Shown here: one piece after another, positions 58,141 to 64,000 of the stretch
Numbering within the stretch: the stretch's first letter is position 1
Layout of the letters: each line of letters starts with the position of its first letter
NCBI RefSeq assembly: GCF_030445035.2
Contig: NC_080690.1
Location: 28,546,796 to 28,610,795 of the forward strand
DNA length: 64,000 nt
Reading direction: 5' to 3'
Origin: Dasypus novemcinctus
Lineage: Eukaryota; Chordata; Mammalia; Cingulata; Dasypodidae
Notes under the pieces: model-generated
What the model was told of the DNA's origin: nothing
What the model saw: only the letters and a program-made list of their open reading frames with translations
Database searches by the model: none
Made by a program: the position numbers and the translations under genes

Positions 58141-58829
58141 TCCATATAGTCCTTAGTAGACATGCAGTCCTTCATGCATTTCCAGGAACTTTCTAAGTGT
58201 TATCTATTTGTATTGTAATGTCACAGTTACTGTATATTTATGGCAAATAAGATTGTCTTTCTATTTTTAAGTAAATATTTAAAAACCCAAGCCTGTTTCA
58301 AGAGAATAAAAGGTAATAATATTGGGCTGCAAGGATATGGCAAAAAGTGAGAAGGTGGTATACCAGTGTGTCAGGTGCTAGAAGTGCTGTACTGGGGGAG
58401 CAGTAGGAATGACCCATGTGGATGAAGGGTTTCTACAATTTGGCTCATTTATCCTGGAGCTATGCCATTGATCGCAGGATATCAGACAAGTCATTACCCC
58501 CTTTCTCTGAAAAAATGAGCAGCTGGACTGGAAAGTGTTTACCTGCCTTCCACACCCTATCCAAAGCTTTGGAACAATCAAACATGTTCTTTTCTACACA
58601 AAGATTAGTCAGAGAAAAGGAAACTCTATTTAGCATGTATACTGTAGAGACCATGATTAGTGTGAATTTGGTGGGTAGGGAGAAGATGGGGTGACCTTGG
58701 GTTGACTGATCTAGTGAGTAATAATTTGAAAACTACTATAGATGCTGATTAATTCAGAGATCTCATGCTAATTGGTGGGCTTGCTCCTGTCCATTGATTG
58801 AAATGTCCATTCACATCTGCCCCTCCCCA

Positions 58830-59060
58830 GTTGGCGAATTCCTTCTCAACATTTCCATAGCACCTCCTCCAGGAAGATTTCTTTAATTTTGCCAAGGTCC
58901 TTGATGCACCATTCACTCTGTAGTCCTGGGACCCTTCTCAGGCTACATTTCACTAGATGTTGTATTTGTGTATTTCTTTGCATTTACCAATTTTTTGCTC
59001 CCCAAAGATAGGAGTTTTGGCCTGTTTGCCTTTCTATCCTCAAAGCCTGGATGACAAATA
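58830..59060 (+). mobile_element. L2 LINE fragment (approximate)
   Basis: GCACCTCCTCCAGGAAGATTT at the left, then a decayed 3' portion with GATAGGAGTTTTGGCCTGTT. Confidence 0.55.
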
Positions 59061-59089
59061 TTCATATACAAAAGGAGGGGTAGTTTTAA

Positions 59090-59210
59090 GAATGAAAGTT
59101 CTGGAGTAACCTAGGTTCAAATAATGGCTCTGCGCTTTCCTGGAGGTGTTCCTTGGGCAAGTCATTTAATGTGTATCTCAGTGTAGACTAGAATAGTACA
59201 AGCCTTAGTA
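59090..59210 (+). mobile_element. MIR SINE fragment (approximate)
   Basis: Sense landmarks: TCTGGAGTAACCTAGGTTC, AATGGCTCTGCGC, and TTGGGCAAGTCATTTAATG. Confidence 0.75.
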
Positions 59211-59519
59211 AGCTTTATCTCACTGTAAGATATTTTATTGATGGATAACTTTTTTGACTGTACTTATATTCCTTTATTTATTAATCCATTCATTCTAACT
59301 TATGAAGCTTGGTAGTTATGTAAAATAATTTCAGGGTCTGTTATCACGTTTTACTTAATTCTAGCAAATTTAGATAGGTTACTTATCATGTTCCATCCTG
59401 AGTGCCATTTGGTGGTTTCCATCAAGCAAATGTCTGTTATAAACTTAAATTGGGATTAAAATTCCTTGTCCCAGAATAATTAAAAAGAAAGCAGATGCCA
59501 GGGTATACTTGCACATATT

Positions 59520-59720
59520 TGGAATAATTTATAAGGACTGAACATTCCAGCCCTTCCTAAATTCTTTACCAGGATATCTCCTTTACTCCTCAAAATAAAC
59601 CTGCTAAATTGATATGATGATGCTGCCTCTACTGCTGATGTTTAATTGGTTTCCAGTTATGCACCTGGTGAGTGGACGAACTGGAATTAAACCCCAGATG
59701 GGCTGACACTAAAGTTCCCT
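59520..59720 (-). mobile_element. MIR SINE fragment (weak)
   Basis: Complement pattern with TCCTTTACTCCTCAAAATAAAC, broken by drift, and GGTGAGTGGACGAACTGGAA. Confidence 0.5.
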
Positions 59721-60059
59721 CTCATAACCATCTCCATGGTCTGCCTCTTTTGAACTCAGGCAGTAGAGACAGTCTGTCATACATGGTTTTTGAGGGTTCA
59801 GGTAAGGCCTATAATGGAGCAGAAGCAAGCTTGGAAAGAATAAGTCCTTTTTCTATGTTTAGGCTGAGGCTCCATAGCTAGAATGAGTCTCACCATCTGT
59901 GTGATATGTCCCAGCTCTTCTCTCAAGAGCATTGTCCCCATCTTTGCATTTGGCACATTGGGGAACGTTTTTTGAGCTGCTTTGTGCCACCCTGGTACCT
60001 TGCCCACACTCTCACTGCAGAGCTCATGCAGCTTCATTCTTTGTTCATTTGCTTGTGTT

Positions 60060-60135
60060 TATCTTTTTTTTTGGTACTAGTCTGTGACCTTCTTGAGGGC
60101 AGGGACCGTGTCATCACCACCTTCATAATCAGGCT
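60060..60135 (+). mobile_element. L2 LINE 3' fragment
   Basis: TCTGTGACCTTCTTGAGGGC followed by AGGGACCGTGTCATC is the conserved L2 3' region. Confidence 0.7.
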
Positions 60136-60149
60136 CAGGATAACAACCC

Positions 60150-60360
60150 TAACCTCAGGTTATTGAGTGTTTCCCATTTGCCAGCTGCTTTACATATGTC
60201 TTGTTTTTGAACCATCCTGCTGCCCATATAGCAGGAAATATTATCTCCATGTTGCAGAAGAGAAAACTGAAGCTCAGAGAACTTGAGGATCTTGTGCATT
60301 ATCACAGAAATAGCAAGCAGCATGAGCTGGGATTCAAACACAGGCTAATCTGCCTCTAAA
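60150..60360 (-). mobile_element. MIR SINE, well preserved
   Basis: Complement landmarks in full order: GCTGCTTTACATATGTC, TATTATCTCCATGTTGCAG, AAACTGAAGCTCAGAGAAC, and GCTGGGATTCAAACACAGGC. Confidence 0.85.
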
Positions 60361-61674
60361 ACAAACACACCTTCCAGAATACCAGGACATTACTTCAGCA
60401 CTGCCACTCCCAATACCCCTGTCTTGGACTCAGGTCTAAGAGAGAGAGTGTCATGTATTCGGTGAGCTACAAATGCTGTTTAAATAAATAAGCAGATTGG
60501 CAATTCAGAAAGACACGGATATTTTGGGATTTCCTACTGGGAGCTTTTGAATTTTGTTTTGTTTTAATTTTGAAGCCAGAAAGCTCTGCTCTCACACTGT
60601 GATGAGGGAACGTCTCAACAGAAGTCTGTTTTAAGGGAAGAATTGATTTCCCAGAGCATGCTGCAACTCCAGGGAGAGGAGACAGCATTTTCCGAACTCC
60701 CTTTTCTCTGGCTTGGCTCCCTATTGATAGCTGTTCTTCCGTTTAGTTGTCTGAAGGACTGCTGCCCTCAGAGGCTCCCCTGTGGTCTCATCAGGGCAGG
60801 ACAACTTTTGAGGTATGGATTCCTGATGATTGAGCTCCAAGCCCAGGCAGAGTGACAAGCCAGATGATTCTACTGGCCATCTTGCTAAATGGGATATCCC
60901 CAGTATTTGTGGCAGGATCTGGATCGCACCTTTTCAGCTGGATTCACTAAGGCTATGCACCCTTCATCCAATGTTAATGACTTTCTTGCTTGCCCCTTAT
61001 GAGCTAGAATGGAAACAGGGGCCTAGAGGGTGAAAGGTTCCCTACCCCATTATAAATTCCCAGAGGCAAACTGTTCCCCGCAGTGTCCTGAGGAATTATT
61101 TTCCCATTTAATCTAATTCAGCAAGGCTTTTCTCTGGGACCTACAGTGAACATTATTTCTTTAAAAATATTTTTTTTTGAGAGGAAAGAAACACGTTTTG
61201 CCATGCTGAAGGTAAGCAAAAAATGTATTTGACACCTAAGGTAGTGGGGAATTTTTTGGGCCATCCCTTTCTGAATCTCCTCGATTGAAAATTGTGTTTT
61301 TACCATATTTCATTCCCAAAGGAGCTTTTCATAATTTAAATCTCCTGTTCAACTGTACATTTAGAATGGGAGCCCTGACACTGTCCTGATTATAGCTTAC
61401 ATGCTGGACATTACAGAATTTCTCTCTGGGAGCATTCTAATTTTATTCACTCACTATTAGCATCCAGGCAGAGAATTGCATTTTACACCCTGAACTGGAT
61501 GATCCTTTCCGATGGGCTGTGGCAGCTAAGACTATAAAAATTGGAGAATCTCCCCTCTCCATTTTCCTTTGTAATTTTTTTTTGTTTGTTCTTTAAAGGA
61601 TAGTTTCTTTCCATACTTCAGCATGCTAGAACCCAACTTTAAAATGTTTATAATTTTTAAAGCTGCATTTGGTG
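60361..61674. other. Intronic, no recognised feature
   Basis: No supported exon or repeat. Confidence 0.5.
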
Positions 61675-61960
61675 TATTTCCCCCCCAACCCACATGGTTA
61701 CTAACACCCTGTATTAGTGCTGTATACTTGTTATAGTTCATGGGAACATGTTCTCATATTTGTTCTGTTAAACACAGTCCATCTTCTACCACAGGATTCA
61801 TTGTTATACAGTCTCATGATTTGTATAGTCCATTTAGTGTATACTCCATGGCTCTTATAGTCCTCATAGTCATTACCTCAGTCATTATGGTTTTATTACT
61901 CCAAAATGAAGAATTCCATGCCCCCTTATATTCTTCTAATATTGTTCCTTAGAATTGATA
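61675..61960 (-). mobile_element. Old L1-like fragment (weak)
   Basis: A C-rich start (CCCCCCAACCCACATGG) and ACACCCTGTATTAGTGCTG resemble the complement of an old L1 3' region. Assignment is by texture only. Confidence 0.35.
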
Positions 61961-62119
61961 TAATATCTCCTTTGCCATTGCTGCAAAAATATTACAATAT
62001 TACTGTTAACTATCACTCATAAATTACATTAGTTGTAATTTTCCCAAGTATCACCATATTCTAAAATTTTATAAAAGAAGAACATTCTTATAAGATATTG
62101 GCTATAGCTAGTATTAATA

Positions 62120-62305
62120 TTTTGTATATGCTCTTTTTTAGTTTGTAACAATTGTTTCACAACAATGCAAGGTTTTAGTGGTGGGAAAATGTATGGAAGC
62201 CTTGTATGATGATATGCATGCTTGTTTTGAAAGTTCACAATATTTATATACACTTATTGTATGTTTGTGTATAAATGATAAACTTCAATTAAAAAAAGTT
62301 TAAGA
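62120..62305 (+). mobile_element. Old L1-like 3' end (weak)
   Basis: TTTCACAACAATGCAAGG, GGGAAAATGTATGGAAGCC and a final AATTAAAAAAAG tail resemble an old L1 3' terminus. Confidence 0.4.
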
Positions 62306-62384
62306 GAAAGCTGCATTAATATACACCACAGTATATTTTGTAGATGGATTTACATTCAAAATGCAGGATAGCAAACAAACAATG

Positions 62385-62505
62385 CAAAAGAGAGTGAGAG
62401 AGGGAAGGACAAAAGGCAGGGCAGGAAGGGGAAAATAAGGGAGGAAGGAAGAAAAGGAGGAAGGAAGAGAAGAGGGAGGAAGTAAAGAAAGAAAAGAGGA
62501 TTTCT
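62385..62505. repeat. Purine-rich GA/GGAA low-complexity tract
   Basis: Impure AGGAAGG, GAAAAGG and GAGAGAGGG units about 240 bp upstream of the coding exon. Confidence 0.85.
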
Positions 62506-62752
62506 GTTATTTGTGGCAGTTTTTGCTAAGTTATGTTGATACTTGTTTAGTCATGAATACCAAAATCTAAAAGCTTGACAAATGGAACAATTAGCCTCCT
62601 CTTTCCAATTTCTCAGATCCACTTTAACTTAAGAGTTTGGGAAGTGCCTAAGATTATTCACTTAGGTTCATTTGAAAAGCAGTGATTTTGTTTAAAACCT
62701 GTTTCAGTGGACCTTTATCTTTCTTTTTTTCTTGTTTTTGCAGGGAAATTCA

Positions 62753-62864
62753 ATGAAAAGGAAAGTCAATGGATCGTGGTCTTAGAAAAACTGCTTAGAT
62801 TATGTCTGTTTCCCATGCTATAAACACGTGGCAGAGCTGTAAGTAAATGCTCCACACTGCATGA
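62753..62864 (+). other. Cluster of short upstream ORFs in the CDH8 leader
   Basis: Short frames start at ATGs 62753 (10 codons), 62769 (9 codons), 62802 (14 codons), 62815 (2 codons) and 62847 (5 codons). All terminate before the CDH8 start. They are real open frames, but whether they are translated is unknown. Confidence 0.55.
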
Positions 62865-62902
62865 TGAATTGGATGGCTGCAGACCGGAGGCAAAAAAAAT
62901 AA
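62861..62902 (+). other. Upstream ORF in the CDH8 leader, 13 codons
   Basis: ATG at 62861 runs to TAA at 62900-62902 and stops 40 nt before the CDH8 ATG. It contains two further in-frame ATGs (62864 and 62873). Its position makes it the likeliest modulator of CDH8 initiation. Confidence 0.6.
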
Positions 62903-62942
62903 TTGTCTCAATTTCGTGGTGATTTGCTTAACTGGTGGGACC

Positions 62943-63194
62943 ATGCCAGAACGGCTAGCGGAAATGCTCTGGGATCTCTGGACTCCATTAATAATATTAT
63001 GGATTACTCTCCCCCCTTGCATTTACATGGCTCCGATGAATCAGTCTCAAGTTGTAATGAGTGGATCCCCTTTGGAACTAAGCAGGCTGAGTGAAGAACA
63101 GCGGATTTTGAATCGCTCCAAAAGAGGCTGGGTTTGGAATCAAATGTTTGTCCTGGAAGAGTTTTCTGGACCTGAACCGATTCTTGTTGGCCGG
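62943..63194 (+). CDS. CDH8: Cadherin-8, first coding exon (84 codons, partial)
   Basis: This encodes the N-terminus of cadherin-8, a type II classical cadherin that mediates calcium-dependent adhesion between neurons at the plasma membrane. Residues 1-29 form a signal peptide with a hydrophobic core around LIILWITLPP. The prodomain follows to RSKR (58-61), a furin-type cleavage site. The mature chain begins GWVWNQ, where W63 and W65 are the Trp2 and Trp4 of type II cadherin strand-swap binding. N33 and N57 sit in N-x-S sequons. The ATG at 62943 has ACCATGC context and gives the known cadherin-8 start. A TGA in the same frame at 62865 limits upstream extension, and the GTG at 62916 is not a plausible start. 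The coding sequence continues in exons to the right of the window. Confidence 0.97.
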
Positions 63195-64000
63195 GTAAGT
63201 TTCATTTTTAAGATTCCAATTTTTGGATACGTTCATGGTCTTTAGATCTTTAATGTCAGAATTCCGACAGTTGTTGTCACACTTAACACGTATCTGTAAG
63301 TCTTTTATGCCACATGGTTGGTTAGTTCACCTATCACTTTCTTTAGGAATATGAATAATCCCACAGTAACAGTTTTAAAGGAAGAGAAGCTTCATCTTTC
63401 AGGAAAAGCTTTCCCTTTCAGCTCCTTCCATCACCACATTATAGATGCAATAACACTTGTGCAATGCATAAACAAATAAGCTTTTCTTTGTCATTTCACA
63501 AAAGAAATCTGCATGCCAAAGCTTTTCTCTAGTTTAGAATACTTGGAAGGGGTATATGTTTTGCTCAGTTTGAATTCCCACTGCCTCAATTCTTAAGATG
63601 TTTTTTCCTTTTATTTTGAGGTCATCTTCCCCAGTTGCAGGTAGATGTGTTATTCCCTTTTTTGGTTGTTTGTTTGCTTGTTTTATATTTTAATCATTAC
63701 CCCAGAAGGGAGAAAAGGACATGCTTGGAAAAGAAACTCTGTAGTAAAAAACAGTTTCATTCATTGTCAGATAGAATAAACATTTTAGTTTAGCGGGGGA
63801 GGTGGGGCGTAGTGTGTCTGTGTGTGATAGACTGGATTACATTTTGCTATTGTTGTTGTTAGATTAGACAAATGTTCCAGTGTAGACATTACTGCCTGCT
63901 TTCCAAAATCACACTGTGGGTTATTGAAGACTGTAACATGTTTATTTCTCAGAATTGTTATTAAGCTTCTGCTGATTTTGACACACACCGTCATCCTAGG
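63195..64000 (+). other. CDH8: Start of CDH8 intron 2
   Basis: GTAAGT donor at the left edge, AT-rich non-coding sequence after it. No further exon is seen before the window ends. Confidence 0.8.

Larger units (their letters stand above)
48200..62743 (+). other. CDH8: CDH8 intron 1 (inferred), non-coding
   Basis: If exon 1 ends at 48199 this 14.5-kb stretch is intron 1. After the CpG island it is AT-rich and relatively repeat-poor up to about 55 kb, with no coding exon. Repeats inside it are listed separately. The end is firm (AG at 62742-62743), the start is not. Confidence 0.55.
62744..63194 (+). other. CDH8: CDH8 exon 2 (leader plus first coding segment)
   Basis: The exon is bounded on the left by a strong acceptor: a T-rich tract from 62711 leading to TTTTTGCAG, with AG at 62742-62743. 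It is bounded on the right by CGG|GTAAGT at 63194/63195. The first 199 nt are leader and the remaining 252 nt code, ending in phase 0. Confidence 0.9.

Noticed and set aside
62916..62942. GTG start extending the cadherin frame by nine codons
   Set aside because: The ATG at 62943 gives the known cadherin-8 N-terminus and signal peptide, and nuclear genes rarely start at GTG.
1..64000. CRISPR arrays, operons, phage or bacterial defence genes
   Set aside because: Nothing of this kind is present. The sequence is mammalian, with spliced-gene signals and retrotransposons throughout.

Overview
The window is 64 kb of mammalian nuclear DNA, most likely from a xenarthran and probably an armadillo such as Dasypus. 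The evidence is the repeat content: two tRNA-derived SINEs of the DAS type (18111-18319 and 14562-14973), and several LINE-1 3' ends whose long, distinctive 3' UTR I associate with xenarthran L1s. Old mammal-wide repeats (MIR, L2, MER5-type) are scattered throughout. This is not a prokaryotic or viral contig, and nearly all the open reading frames in it are chance or repeat-derived.

The one host gene I can identify is CDH8 (cadherin-8, a type II classical cadherin) on the + strand. Its first coding exon lies at 62744-63194. It encodes the start methionine, signal peptide, prodomain, an RSKR convertase site and the mature N-terminus with the Trp2/Trp4 pair. A CpG-rich island at about 47460-49330 is the likely promoter. 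The best candidate for the non-coding first exon ends at 48199 at a GTAAGT donor. That would make intron 1 about 14.5 kb and everything left of about 47.4 kb the 5' flank of the gene. The leader is rich in upstream ATGs.

Layout: 1-3482 is the 5' part of an L1 on the minus strand, with an open ORF2 start, an intact 322-codon ORF1 and a 2.1-kb 5' UTR. From 3.5 to 11.2 kb is unique sequence with old MIR, MER5 and L1M fragments. From 11170 to 15359 is a nest: a MaLR-like LTR holds a minus-strand, internally deleted endogenous retrovirus (11680-15287), and the 5' LTR of that provirus holds a DAS-SINE. From 15.4 to 47.4 kb is non-coding flank. It contains five more L1 3' pieces in four or five insertions (20954-21584, 21711-22212, 26390-27861, 31213-31596, and a 5'-inverted copy at 31777-33471). 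It also contains a 213-nt pure purine tract with a GGAA array, a GATA array and a small hAT-type element inside a MIR. From 47.4 to 64 kb is the CpG island, CDH8 intron 1, the first coding exon and the start of intron 2.

I found no evidence for a previously undescribed biological system. The most informative observations are the insertion histories and the leader of CDH8. Repeat edges marked approximate were judged by eye against remembered family features and could move by tens of bases.
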